Shown here: positions 14,336 through 22,755 of the stretch, in pieces
Position numbering within the stretch: the first letter of the stretch is position 1
Layout of the letters: every line of letters starts with the position of its first letter
DNA from: CAVQGZ01 sp964356295
Lineage (GTDB): Bacteria > Actinomycetota > Actinomycetes > Jiangellales > Jiangellaceae
Length of the DNA: 45,593 nucleotides
Assembly: GCA_964356295.1 (NCBI GenBank)
Contig: CAYHHE010000013.1
Span: 1-45,593, forward strand
Direction: 5' to 3'
Position numbers and translations under genes: made by a program
Notes under the pieces: model-generated
The model's input: only the letters and a program-made list of their open reading frames with translations
What the model was told of the DNA's origin: nothing
Database searches by the model: none

Positions 14336-16765
14336 TCAGCCGGTGAGCCGACGACGGATCGCCACCCCTGAGACGACGAGCGCCGCCACTCCGAGCGCCC
14401 ACCACTGCCAGGCGGGGGTCGCGGCGTCGCTGGTCGCCGCCATCGTCAGCCGGTAGGACGCGTGGCCGACCGCGCCGGCGGGCGGTCCGTACGGCAGCGC
14501 GTCGGCGACGCGGTCATCGGTGGCGGCCAGCCACGCCGCGGCCAGCGACGGCTCCTGCGAGGCTGCCACCACCGCGCGCGCCACCTCCCCGATGCCCTCC
14601 CGGGTCAGCACGTCGACCCCTTGCGCGACTCCACCGGCACCACCAGCGGTCAGCCGGGCACCGGCGGCAAGCTCGGACGTCCCGTCGGCGAGAGCGCCGA
14701 CGCCGGCGTCGGCGGCCGCCGCGCCGTCGGCGAGCTGATCGGCTCCCCCCGCGAGGTCCCCGGCACCGGCGGCCGCCGACCCGACCCCCGCCGCAAGGGT
14801 GTCCGCTCCCGACGCCACGAGCGTGCCGGCCTCGGCGGCGGCGACCGCGCCGGACTGCAGGGTCTGCGCCGCGGCCTGCGAGGCGGTGAGGCCCTGCTCC
14901 AGCCGGGCGAGTCCCTCGACGAGGCCCGGCGCCGCCGGGTTACCGCTGCGCAGCGCGACGGAGAGCTCGATGGTTGATCCCTCGAGGTAGCCCAGGGCGG
15001 CGTCCAGGCCGTGCAGACCGGCGGCGAGCCCCGTGGCCAGCAGCGTCTGGGTCACCCCCAGCGTCGCCGCTTGCGCGCTGGCTGTCGCGGCCGCCTTCGC
15101 CCGCCCGCTGACGTCGGCCAGCTGGGCGCACTGCTGCGCGGTGAGCACGGGTGCCGGACCGCACACCTGCGCAGCCAGTGCGTCCGCCGACGTGGCCGCT
15201 GCGGTGGCCTCGGCGGTGGCCTGGGTCAGTAGCGCCTTCTGCTCGGTCCCGGTGGCGACCAGCGCGGCCGACACCCGGACGAGCACGTCGGTGACCTGCT
15301 CGAGCAGGCGCACGGACTGGACCAGCGTCGGCGGGGGCACGTCCGCCGGCAGGTCGGCGAGGTCGGGCAGGTCCTGCTCGAGCAGGGCAAGCAGGTCCTC
15401 GGGAGTCAGGCCAGCAGCAGCGTCGTGCAGCTCGTCCCAGGTCCACGGCAGTGTCCCGGGCGGGGGCCACGGACCGTCCTGCGCGGTGCCCACGGCATCG
15501 GCGATCTCGGTCGCCCCCTCGCTCAGCAGCGCGGCGGACGCGGTCGCCCGGGCCAGCCCGTCAGGCCCGGCCAGCAGGGCCAGCCCGTCGGCCAGGTCGC
15601 CCAACCCCGCGGAGAGCTCACCGGCACCGTCGGCGAGGGCGTCCGCGCCCGGGACCGCAGCGGCCAGCCCACCGGCGAGGCCATCCGCGCCGGCGGCGAG
15701 CGCATCAGCCCCGGCGCTGAGCTCGGCGGTGCCGGCTCGCAGCGGTCCACGCACCTGGTCGTCCAGGACGGCGGCCCCGGACGCGAGCGTGTCGCTGCCC
15801 TCGGCCAGCTCTGCTGCACCGTCCGCGAGCAGCCCACCCTGCTCCTCGAGCTCGCTCAGGCCCTCGGCCAGCTCGTCGTTGCCCTCGACAGCGGCGTCGA
15901 GGGAGTCGGCGGTGAACCCTGCGACCGGGTCGATGTCGCTGCCGGTCGGCACGACGTCCAGGATCACCTCGGGGGTCGCACCGTCGCTCGTGCGAGCCGT
16001 GAGCACCGCGTCGCGCTGGTAGGAGCCCAGCGGTGGCGCCAGCAGCAGCGGGTACCGCAGAACGGTCCGTCCCTCGGCGTCTGTCGCTCGCGCCGCGTCC
16101 GGGGCGTCCACCAGATCGAGTGAGGCGGGCAGTCTCACGCTCAGCGTGCCGGAGAAGGGGACGAAGACGGGCAGCTGCTGCGTGCGGGTGGTGCCTTCGG
16201 CGTCCCGGTACTCCACGGGGGTGCGTTCGGCGGTGGTGTTGGTGACGGTGTACCGGACGGTGAGCTCGCCGTCGGCCCCGATGACATCGTCGGGTGCCAG
16301 CACCTCTCCGTCCAGGCGGTACTCGGCGTGGACCGCGACCGGCAGCGGCCGGCCGAACGTGGCCTCGGTGACAGCGGACGTGGTGCCCGAGCCGCCAAGC
16401 TCGACCAGGACGACCCCTTCCCTGGTCTCCGGGGCGCCACGGCGGTCCAGGTAGCGCACGTTGGTGGTGCTCGCCGGGTCCTCCACGACGCGTGGCTCGC
16501 CGCCGCGCGCGGTCACCGTGCTCACCAGGCTGGCGTCCTCGGGCAGCCCGTTGGGCGCGAGGTCGGCGAGGACCCGCTCGTCGTTCTCCAGCGCGGGCCC
16601 ATCAGTGGACACCTCAGGGTCCGAGGACGGGGCGAGCAGGGCCCACGTCCCGGCGGCGACCAGTGACACCGCGGCCAGCACCCCGGCCACGGGGGCGATG
16701 CGGCGTCTGCGCGCGGCACGGCTGCGTGGAACGTCCGACTGATCAGGGGTCACCTGCCGACTCAC
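14336..16765 (-). CDS. Exported repeat-rich coiled-coil membrane protein (MMPL partner 2)
   Basis: An 809-residue envelope protein. It has a short basic N-terminus and one hydrophobic helix (PVAGVLAAVSLVAAGTWALL), a beta-rich domain with RLDGEVLAPDDVIGADGELT, then two long arms of LADGAxELxxG-type repeats (for example DALADGAGELSAGLGDLADG). These are separated by a non-repeat segment with two cysteines (CGP at C535, second C546). It ends LPYGPPAGAVGHASYRLT and one C-terminal helix with RRR. It is a paralog of the 756-residue protein at 19772-22042 and resembles the extracellular part of YhgE/Pip-type proteins, without their five C-terminal helices. GTG 16765 overlaps the MMPL stop as GTGA, so it is co-translated with the transporter. 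Function unknown. Confidence 0.82.
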   Translation of the reverse strand: MSRQVTPDQSDVPRSRAARRRRIAPVAGVLAAVSLVAAGTWALLAPSSDPEVSTDGPALENDERVLADLAPNGLPEDASLVSTVTARGGEPRVVEDPASTTNVRYLDRRGAPETREGVVLVELGGSGTTSAVTEATFGRPLPVAVHAEYRLDGEVLAPDDVIGADGELTVRYTVTNTTAERTPVEYRDAEGTTRTQQLPVFVPFSGTLSVRLPASLDLVDAPDAARATDAEGRTVLRYPLLLAPPLGSYQRDAVLTARTSDGATPEVILDVVPTGSDIDPVAGFTADSLDAAVEGNDELAEGLSELEEQGGLLADGAAELAEGSDTLASGAAVLDDQVRGPLRAGTAELSAGADALAAGADGLAGGLAAAVPGADALADGAGELSAGLGDLADGLALLAGPDGLARATASAALLSEGATEIADAVGTAQDGPWPPPGTLPWTWDELHDAAAGLTPEDLLALLEQDLPDLADLPADVPPPTLVQSVRLLEQVTDVLVRVSAALVATGTEQKALLTQATAEATAAATSADALAAQVCGPAPVLTAQQCAQLADVSGRAKAAATASAQAATLGVTQTLLATGLAAGLHGLDAALGYLEGSTIELSVALRSGNPAAPGLVEGLARLEQGLTASQAAAQTLQSGAVAAAEAGTLVASGADTLAAGVGSAAAGAGDLAGGADQLADGAAAADAGVGALADGTSELAAGARLTAGGAGGVAQGVDVLTREGIGEVARAVVAASQEPSLAAAWLAATDDRVADALPYGPPAGAVGHASYRLTMAATSDAATPAWQWWALGVAALVVSGVAIRRRLTG

Positions 16766-19653
16766 CGCGGGTGACTCACGGCTTCTGACGTCACTGCTTC
16801 TGACGTCACTGCGTCGGGCAGTCCGACCTCGACCGGCTGAGGTGGGACGTCCGCGGTGTCCCCTTGCGGTGCCGGTGCGCGAGGGCGGTCGGGTCCGGGA
16901 CGAGCGAGCGACCCGAGGACGACCGCGACCACGAACGCGCCGGCCGCGGTCGCGGCCACGCCGACGAGGAGTGCGCCGGGGTCGCCGGTGGGGCCGGCAG
17001 CACCGGCGGCCACGGCCATGGAGATGCCGCCGAGCAGCAGCCCCGCGGCGTGACGGCGGACCAGGGGCAGCGCGGCGACCACCGCGCAGCCGAGCAGCGC
17101 GACCCCGACGAGCAGCCCCACCTGAAGGTCGACCGGTGGGACGAGGCCGCGGGCGACCGCGACGACGAGGGCTGCCACCACGATGCCACCCAGCAGTGCG
17201 AGCAGCCGAGCAGCCCGACTGCGTCCTGTGCCGGAGAGTGCTGCTGGCAGCCAGGCGGCCACCCCTCCGGCGACCGCAGCCACCGCGACAGCGACCTCCG
17301 GCAGTGCGTCCGGCCCGTCCGCGGCGAGAAGACGGGACCCCACGAACCACGCCATCCCGACGCCGACGGCCGCGGGGAGCGCCCCGACTCCGGGACGCCA
17401 TGGGTCGCCGACCGGTGGCGTGGGTGGTCGATGGATCGACTTGAGCGACGCCGGGTCACCCTCGACGTTGACTCTCGGCAGCAGCCGGTCCAGCCAGCCG
17501 GGCAGCCAGAACGTGCCCTTGGCGGCGAGCACCATGATCGACGGGACGAGGACGCAGCGCACCAGGGACGCGTCGATCGCCACCGCGGTGGCCAGACCGA
17601 CGCCGAACATCTTCGCGATCGTCTGGTCGGCGAGGATGAACGAGGCGAAGACGCCGACCATGATCAGCGCCGCAGAGGTGATCACCTGACCGGTGTCGGC
17701 GAGCGCTCGGCGCACCGCGACCGCGACGTCGCCCGAGCGCTCCCAGTGCTCCCGGAAGGACGTGAGCAGGAAGACCTCGTAGTCCATCGACAGGCCGAAC
17801 AGCACCGCGAACATCATCATCGGCACGAACGACTCGATCGGCACCGGCCCGTCCAAGCCGATGAGCGCCGCTCCCCAGCCCCACTGGAACACCATGACGA
17901 CGACGCCGTAGGCGGCGGCGATCGACAGCAGGTTCATCGCGGCGGCCTTGAGCGGGATGACCAGCGACCGGTAGGCGACCATGATCAGCAAGAAGGACAG
18001 CGTGACGACCCCGATGACGAACGGGACGAGGCGGTCGGCGACCTTCGCGCTCAGGTCCGCCCGGGCAGCGGTGATCCCGCCGACGGAGGCCTCCATCGCC
18101 GCACCCCCGGTCGCGGACGGAAGCAGGTCGCTGCGCAACCGTTCCACCAGCACCTCGGTGGCCGGGTCGGCCGGCCCGGTGGACGGCACGACCTGCCAGA
18201 CCGCGACGCCTCCGTCGGTGCTGACCACCGGCGCGCTGACCTCGCTGATGCCCGGGTCAGCGGCCATCGCGTCGGTCACGGCGCCAAGGCGCGGGTCGAG
18301 TGCGCGTGGGTCGGTCGCCCCGTCCGCCGCAGCGGCATCCACGGCAGCGCCGTCCGGGATCGTGGCCGGGGTGAACAGCTGGGCGGTGACCACCAGCGCG
18401 CCGTTGCGTCCTGGGCCGAAGCCGTCCTGGATGAGCACGGTGGACCGGTAGGCCGGGCTCTGCTCGGGGAACGCGGTGCCGTCGTTCTGCCCGAACTCCA
18501 TCGACAGCATCGGAGCTGCCAGGGCCAGCAGCGCAGCGGTCGCGGCGATGGCCGAGACCCAGGGCCGCGCGGTGACGGCGTTGGCGATGCGCGCCCAGGC
18601 ACCACGGTCGAGGTCGGCGTCGGTGAACGTCTCCAGGCTGCGACGCCGGGGCAGCACCCGCGTCCCCATGATCCCGAACAAGGCGGGGACGAGGGTGAGG
18701 GCGGCAGCGACCGCGATCGCGACGATGACCGCGGCAGCGAAGCCGAGCCACGCCAGGAACGAGATCCCGGTGAGCACCAGCCCGGACACGGCGGCGATGA
18801 GGGTGCCGCCAGCGAAGACCATGCCGGCCCCGGCGGTGCCGGCAGTCCGGCTGGTCGACTCAGGCACGTCGAACCCGCGCTGCAGCAGCACGCGATGCTT
18901 GACGACCAGGAACAGCGCGTAGTCGATGCCCACCCCCAAGCCGAGCATCGTGCCCAGGATGGTCGCCTCGTCCGGGATGAACGTCACCCGCTCGAGCAGC
19001 CCGACGATGGCCAGCCCCGAGCCGACGGCGGCGATAGCGGTGACGAACGGGATGAGCACCGGCCAGCCCCGACGCAGCGTCACGAACAGCACGACGACGG
19101 CGATGGCCAGCCCGATCGCCTCGCTGCGCAGCGTGTCGGTCTGGGAGATGATGTTGCCCAGGTAGCCACCGAGCGCCACCTCGGCGTCCGTCCCCGCCGC
19201 GGCCGCGGCGGCGTCCTGGATCTGCTGCGCGGTGACGCTCGCTCCGGCGAGCCGCTCGTCCACCGTGATGAGCACGAGCGCGGTGGTGCCGTCGGGCGAG
19301 AGCAGGTCCGGGTCGTCGGTGGGCGTGGACACCCGGTTCACATCGGAGACGTCGGCGACCGCGTCAGCAACCCGGGCAATGACGGCCTCGCCGGTGGCGT
19401 CGGTCAGGCCCTGCTCGCGGTGCACGACCAAGGGCGCCGGTTGTGCGGCCGACCCGGGGAAGGCCCGGTTCAGCAGCGTCTGCGCCTGAGCGCTGCCGGT
19501 GCCCTCGAGGACGAACGCCTCCTGCGCGGGCGGGGGGAGTTGGCGGTCGAGCAGGTTCACCGCGCCGAGGAACACCACCCAGAGCAGGACGACGAGCCAG
19601 CCCCGCTGCACGCACCAGCGCGCCAGGAAGTAGAGCCCTCGGGTGAGGTTCAC
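16762..19653 (-). CDS. MMPL-family RND transporter with extra C-terminal membrane domain
   Basis: A 963-residue proton-driven export pump of the RND superfamily (MMPL family). Two halves each have a large exported domain and the proton-relay helix: MLGLGVGIDYALFLVVKHR in the first, LFGLSMDYEVFLLTSFREHW in the second (Gly-x-x-x-Asp-Tyr). After the usual end (WLDRLLPRVNVEG, about residue 730) come some 190 residues with about six further hydrophobic helices, which typical MMPL proteins of about 720 residues lack. The tail TSEAVTSEAVSHPR is encoded by a 15-bp tandem repeat. GTG 19653 has GAGGGG as Shine-Dalgarno and a TACCCT -10 at 19700-19705. Family members move lipids, siderophores or polyketides; the substrate is unknown. 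Confidence 0.92.
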   Translation of the reverse strand: MNLTRGLYFLARWCVQRGWLVVLLWVVFLGAVNLLDRQLPPPAQEAFVLEGTGSAQAQTLLNRAFPGSAAQPAPLVVHREQGLTDATGEAVIARVADAVADVSDVNRVSTPTDDPDLLSPDGTTALVLITVDERLAGASVTAQQIQDAAAAAAGTDAEVALGGYLGNIISQTDTLRSEAIGLAIAVVVLFVTLRRGWPVLIPFVTAIAAVGSGLAIVGLLERVTFIPDEATILGTMLGLGVGIDYALFLVVKHRVLLQRGFDVPESTSRTAGTAGAGMVFAGGTLIAAVSGLVLTGISFLAWLGFAAAVIVAIAVAAALTLVPALFGIMGTRVLPRRRSLETFTDADLDRGAWARIANAVTARPWVSAIAATAALLALAAPMLSMEFGQNDGTAFPEQSPAYRSTVLIQDGFGPGRNGALVVTAQLFTPATIPDGAAVDAAAADGATDPRALDPRLGAVTDAMAADPGISEVSAPVVSTDGGVAVWQVVPSTGPADPATEVLVERLRSDLLPSATGGAAMEASVGGITAARADLSAKVADRLVPFVIGVVTLSFLLIMVAYRSLVIPLKAAAMNLLSIAAAYGVVVMVFQWGWGAALIGLDGPVPIESFVPMMMFAVLFGLSMDYEVFLLTSFREHWERSGDVAVAVRRALADTGQVITSAALIMVGVFASFILADQTIAKMFGVGLATAVAIDASLVRCVLVPSIMVLAAKGTFWLPGWLDRLLPRVNVEGDPASLKSIHRPPTPPVGDPWRPGVGALPAAVGVGMAWFVGSRLLAADGPDALPEVAVAVAAVAGGVAAWLPAALSGTGRSRAARLLALLGGIVVAALVVAVARGLVPPVDLQVGLLVGVALLGCAVVAALPLVRRHAAGLLLGGISMAVAAGAAGPTGDPGALLVGVAATAAGAFVVAVVLGSLARPGPDRPRAPAPQGDTADVPPQPVEVGLPDAVTSEAVTSEAVSHPR
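16781..16810. repeat. 15-bp tandem repeat in the MMPL C-terminal tail
   Basis: GCTTCTGACGTCACT occurs twice head to tail (16781-16795, 16796-16810), each containing the palindrome TGACGTCA. It keeps the reading frame and encodes the repeated peptide TSEAV. Confidence 0.85.
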
Positions 19654-19699
19654 CGTGTCCCCTCACGGGCGACTCGGTCTGGGTGGTCGCCCGTTGATC

Positions 19700-19705
19700 A
19701 GGGTA
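19700..19705 (-). promoter_or_regulatory. Possible -10 element of the MMPL / partner 2 unit
   Basis: TACCCT on the minus strand within the 118-bp gap between partner 1 and MMPL, giving a leader of about 40 nt before the Shine-Dalgarno-preceded GTG at 19653. No clear -35 match is seen. Confidence 0.35.
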
Positions 19706-19732
19706 TGCCGGGGGTCCGACAGGCAGCGTGCT

Positions 19733-19763
19733 CGGACGCCGCCCCTGACGCGATCAGGGTCCG
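19733..19763 (-). terminator. Possible terminator hairpin after partner 1
   Basis: CCCTGA (19743-19748) and TCAGGG (19754-19759) pair around a 5-nt loop, with outer CGGAC and GTCCG extending the stem after an asymmetric bulge. There is no T-tract. It lies 8 bp beyond the stop of the 19772-22042 gene. Confidence 0.4.
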
Positions 19764-19771
19764 GACGCTCC

Positions 19772-22042
19772 TCAGGCCGACTTCCGCCTCGCTGCCATCA
19801 GACCGGCCCCGACCGCCGCACCGCCACCGATCGCAAGACCGGCGATCAACCGGCCGGCGTTCTGGGACGTACTGCCGCTGGCCCCGTTGATGTCGTAGGA
19901 GTAGGCGGCGAACCGCAGGGCGTCCTCGGGTGCCCCGTAGGGCAGACCGCCGTCGGCGGTGCGCTCGGCCCCCGCCTCCAGGGTGGCGACGCGACCAGCG
20001 AAGTCCTGCGCGGTCTCCTCCCCAGCCTTGACGAGCTGAGAGGTGCCCTCCTTCGACAGCCGAGTGGCGCCCTCCGGCAGGGCAGGCGCTGCCTCGGCAG
20101 CGTCCCCCAGGCCCGAGGCCAGCTGCACGGACCCGTCTGCGGCGTTACCAAGACCGTCGGCAAGCTGCCCGGCGCCTGCGGCGAGCTGTCCGCCGCCGTC
20201 GGCCAGCACGTTCACCCCGTCACTGAGCGGACTCACCTTCGACCGCAGCTCAGACAGCCCGTCAGAGAGCTGCGTGGCACCTGCGGCGAGCCCGGCCACT
20301 CCACTACTGAGCGGTGCCGCGCTGGCCTGGAGCTTCTCGAGCCCGGCCCGCAGAGTCGTCGCACCGGCGACGAGTTTGTTCACGCCGGCCTCGATAGCAG
20401 GGAGCTGGGCGTTGAGCTGCTTGAGCCCCTCGAGCAGACCCGGAGGGTTGGTCCGGTCGACACCGTCGCTGAGAGCTCCGATCGTGGCCCGGATCCCGGG
20501 CGGGTTGTTGGTGATCGGTGCGGCGTAGCCGCCGTACAACTTCGCGGCTGTGTCTGCTGCCAGCTTGATACTTGGCTCTTGAGAAGTGATCTGGTCGACC
20601 ACACCGGAGACCGTCTGCTGACAAGCTGAGGGGCCGCAGTCATCAGTCTGCGCGATCCCTGCTACGGCTGTCTTCAGGGCGGCGACTGTGGCGGGCAGGG
20701 TGGATAGCCCATCCGAGAGAGCCTTCAGGCCCGCGCCGAACCCGTTGGGCAACGGGGCGTCCAGGCCGGCCTCGAGAGCGTTGAGTCCACCGGACAGCTG
20801 CTGGGCACCGGCGAGGAGGCTCGCCACGCCGGCCTTGAGCGCGGGGATCTGCGACTGGAGCTGCAGCAACCCCGCTTCCAGTTGCTTCGCACCGTCGACG
20901 AGCTGGGCAACGCCGGCGTTGAGTGCGGGCAGGCTCCCCTGAAGCTGCTGGAGCCCGGCCTCCAGCCGGTTACCACCCTGGTCCAGCTGGATGACACCGG
21001 CGATCAGCGCCGGAACCTGAGACTGCAGCTCGTTCAGCCCGTCCGACAGCTGCCCCGCGCCGTCCGCCAGCTCGTTCGCACCAGGTGCAGCGTCGTTGAC
21101 CAAGCCCGCGGACAGCACACCTGAGCCGTCGCGCAGCAGGATGAGGCCCTCGACCAGGTCGCTGGCACCGTCGGCGAGCTTGAGCACGTTGGCGTCGATC
21201 TCGGTGGCACCCGCCGCCAGCTCGCGGCCGGTCTCCGCACCGCCCTCGAACGACTCCTTGGCACCGGAGACGGTCGGGTTCGCGTCCACGACGACCGGCA
21301 CGATGGTCAGGTTCGCCTCCGGGATGACGGCGTTCTCCACATGAGCGGTGTAGGAGACCTCGGCGACGGGTTCTCCGAGCGGGGGGATCAGGGTGACGCT
21401 GAACGACAGCTTGGTCCCCCCGCGTCCGTCACCGGCGATCACCGCCCCGGACTCGGACTTCACGTCGGTGTAGTTCGACGGCAGCGTCATGGTGAGCGAT
21501 CCCGCCATCGGGTCGGACACCTTCTCCTCGACGGTATCGGTCTCGCCCTGGGCGTTGGTGTACTCGATCTCCTCGGTCTCCCCGGTCATGTTCTCGACCC
21601 GGTAGGTGACCTCGAGCTCTCCGGTCTTGCCGACGACGTCCGCGGGCGCGAGCTCCTCGCCGTCGAGGGTGTGGGTGATCGCGACCGTCACGGGCAGGTC
21701 GAGGTCGAAGTCGCTGAGCGTGCGGCGGCGCACCTGGCTGTTCACCGAGGTCTCCTCGACGATCGCGCCGTCCTCGACAGTGAAGCCACCGAACCCGTCG
21801 AGGTTGCGCAGCCCCGAAGTCGACACCGGATTCCTGTAGGACACCTCTCCACTGCCTTGGATGGCGATCTGGTCGAACACCCTGGCCACCTGCAGGCCAC
21901 CGGTGGCGTCCAGAGTGACGTTGACGGTCTCCGTGTTCGTCAGCACCGGCTCCTCCTGAGCCAGCGCCGCCGTCACCGGGACCACGAGGACGAGGGCGAA
22001 GACCCCCGCGCCTGCCATCAGCGACCGGAAGACTCGTCCCAT
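19772..22042 (-). CDS. Exported repeat-rich coiled-coil membrane protein (MMPL partner 1)
   Basis: A 756-residue exported protein with a cleavable signal peptide (VLVVPVTAALA-QEEP, cut after residue 28). A beta-rich domain carries THTLDGEELAPADVVGKTGE, the same motif as in partner 2. About 400 residues of repeats follow (for example LADGAGQLSDGLNELQSQVP), split by a short segment with C469 and C474 (CGPSAC), and a second arm (ATQLSDGLSELRSKVSPLSD). It ends LPYGAPEDALRFAAYSYD and one C-terminal helix with RRK. Domain order matches partner 2, so the two are paralogs flanking the transporter. The ATG at 22042 comes 1 nt after the upstream gene's TGA. It is probably anchored by its C-terminal helix with the arms projecting outward. 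Function unknown. Confidence 0.82.
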   Translation of the reverse strand: MGRVFRSLMAGAGVFALVLVVPVTAALAQEEPVLTNTETVNVTLDATGGLQVARVFDQIAIQGSGEVSYRNPVSTSGLRNLDGFGGFTVEDGAIVEETSVNSQVRRRTLSDFDLDLPVTVAITHTLDGEELAPADVVGKTGELEVTYRVENMTGETEEIEYTNAQGETDTVEEKVSDPMAGSLTMTLPSNYTDVKSESGAVIAGDGRGGTKLSFSVTLIPPLGEPVAEVSYTAHVENAVIPEANLTIVPVVVDANPTVSGAKESFEGGAETGRELAAGATEIDANVLKLADGASDLVEGLILLRDGSGVLSAGLVNDAAPGANELADGAGQLSDGLNELQSQVPALIAGVIQLDQGGNRLEAGLQQLQGSLPALNAGVAQLVDGAKQLEAGLLQLQSQIPALKAGVASLLAGAQQLSGGLNALEAGLDAPLPNGFGAGLKALSDGLSTLPATVAALKTAVAGIAQTDDCGPSACQQTVSGVVDQITSQEPSIKLAADTAAKLYGGYAAPITNNPPGIRATIGALSDGVDRTNPPGLLEGLKQLNAQLPAIEAGVNKLVAGATTLRAGLEKLQASAAPLSSGVAGLAAGATQLSDGLSELRSKVSPLSDGVNVLADGGGQLAAGAGQLADGLGNAADGSVQLASGLGDAAEAAPALPEGATRLSKEGTSQLVKAGEETAQDFAGRVATLEAGAERTADGGLPYGAPEDALRFAAYSYDINGASGSTSQNAGRLIAGLAIGGGAAVGAGLMAARRKSA

Positions 22043-22043
22043 C

Positions 22044-22640
22044 TCAGTTCCCCCCCTGACTCGTCATGACCTCGTCCAACGACACCGTCTCCTCTGGTTC
22101 GGGCTCCGGTGGGCTCGTCGTCGATGCACGCTTGCGTCGCCCACCTCCTGCCTCAGCCTCCGTGTCGGCGAAGAAGACCGTGGCGGCGAAGCCGACGGCG
22201 GCCATCGCCAGCATCGAGGTCAGCGCGACCGGCACGGTGTCGAGGAACGAGCCAGGGGAGTCGGTGAACGCCTCCTCGTAGGCGCCGGCGAGGGCCCCGA
22301 CCCCGAGCAGGGCCGGCCAGAGGGGCACCCGTCCGAATGTCAGCAGGATCAGACCGAGGGCGATCAGCACGACGAGTGCAGCCGCGAGGGCGCGTCCCGT
22401 GGTCGAGTCGGGCAGCACGGCTGCGCGTAGCGCGTACCCGATGGCCACCGCGAGGACGCCGAGAAGGAACCCGAGCACGCGGGCGACGGGCGACCGGTCC
22501 GGCACCAGGCCGAGAACACCACCCGCCCCGACTCCGACGAGGAGGTAGGCGTCGAGGTCCCACCCCAGCCCATCACCGATCAGAAGCGCAACCGCCGCCG
22601 CCACGGCGAGCACCACACCTGCTGTCACTGTCCGGACCAC
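22044..22640 (-). CDS. Small integral membrane protein, first gene of the MMPL cluster
   Basis: A 198-residue membrane protein with about five helices (for example VTAGVVLAVAAAVALLIGDG, ARVLGFLLGVLAVAIGYALR and VALTSMLAMAAVGFAATVFF). It ends in a charged cytoplasmic tail (GGGRRKRASTTSPPEPEPEE). I recognise no family. GTG 22640 is preceded by GGGGAGG with 6 nt spacing; longer in-frame extensions would run into the polA coding end. It is separated from partner 1 by a single base, so the two are surely co-transcribed, which ties it to the MMPL / coiled-coil cluster. It could be a scaffold or regulator of that machinery (inference only). Confidence 0.7.
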   Translation of the reverse strand: MVRTVTAGVVLAVAAAVALLIGDGLGWDLDAYLLVGVGAGGVLGLVPDRSPVARVLGFLLGVLAVAIGYALRAAVLPDSTTGRALAAALVVLIALGLILLTFGRVPLWPALLGVGALAGAYEEAFTDSPGSFLDTVPVALTSMLAMAAVGFAATVFFADTEAEAGGGRRKRASTTSPPEPEPEETVSLDEVMTSQGGN

Positions 22641-22755
22641 CGCTGACCTCCCCAGGACTCCGCCCACGTAACCTACTCGTAACGTGGTGCCGCTGAACAA
22701 TAGGGGCGGAACGTCGCGGATCGCCACCACCCGCTGACCTTCAGACCGGCGGGTG

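Noticed and set aside
14208..14456. An 82-codon frame starting inside the antiporter stop (GTGA overlap)
   Set aside because: It runs antisense into the end of the coiled-coil gene, has no recognisable sequence and no ribosome site. A gene remnant is possible but cannot be supported.
16864..19890. A 1008-codon open frame on the plus strand opposite the MMPL gene, and similar long frames at 2893-4536 and 4690-6165
   Set aside because: They are antisense to unmistakable genes, are rich in Arg, Asp, Gln and His, and arise because high third-position GC removes stop codons from the opposite strand.
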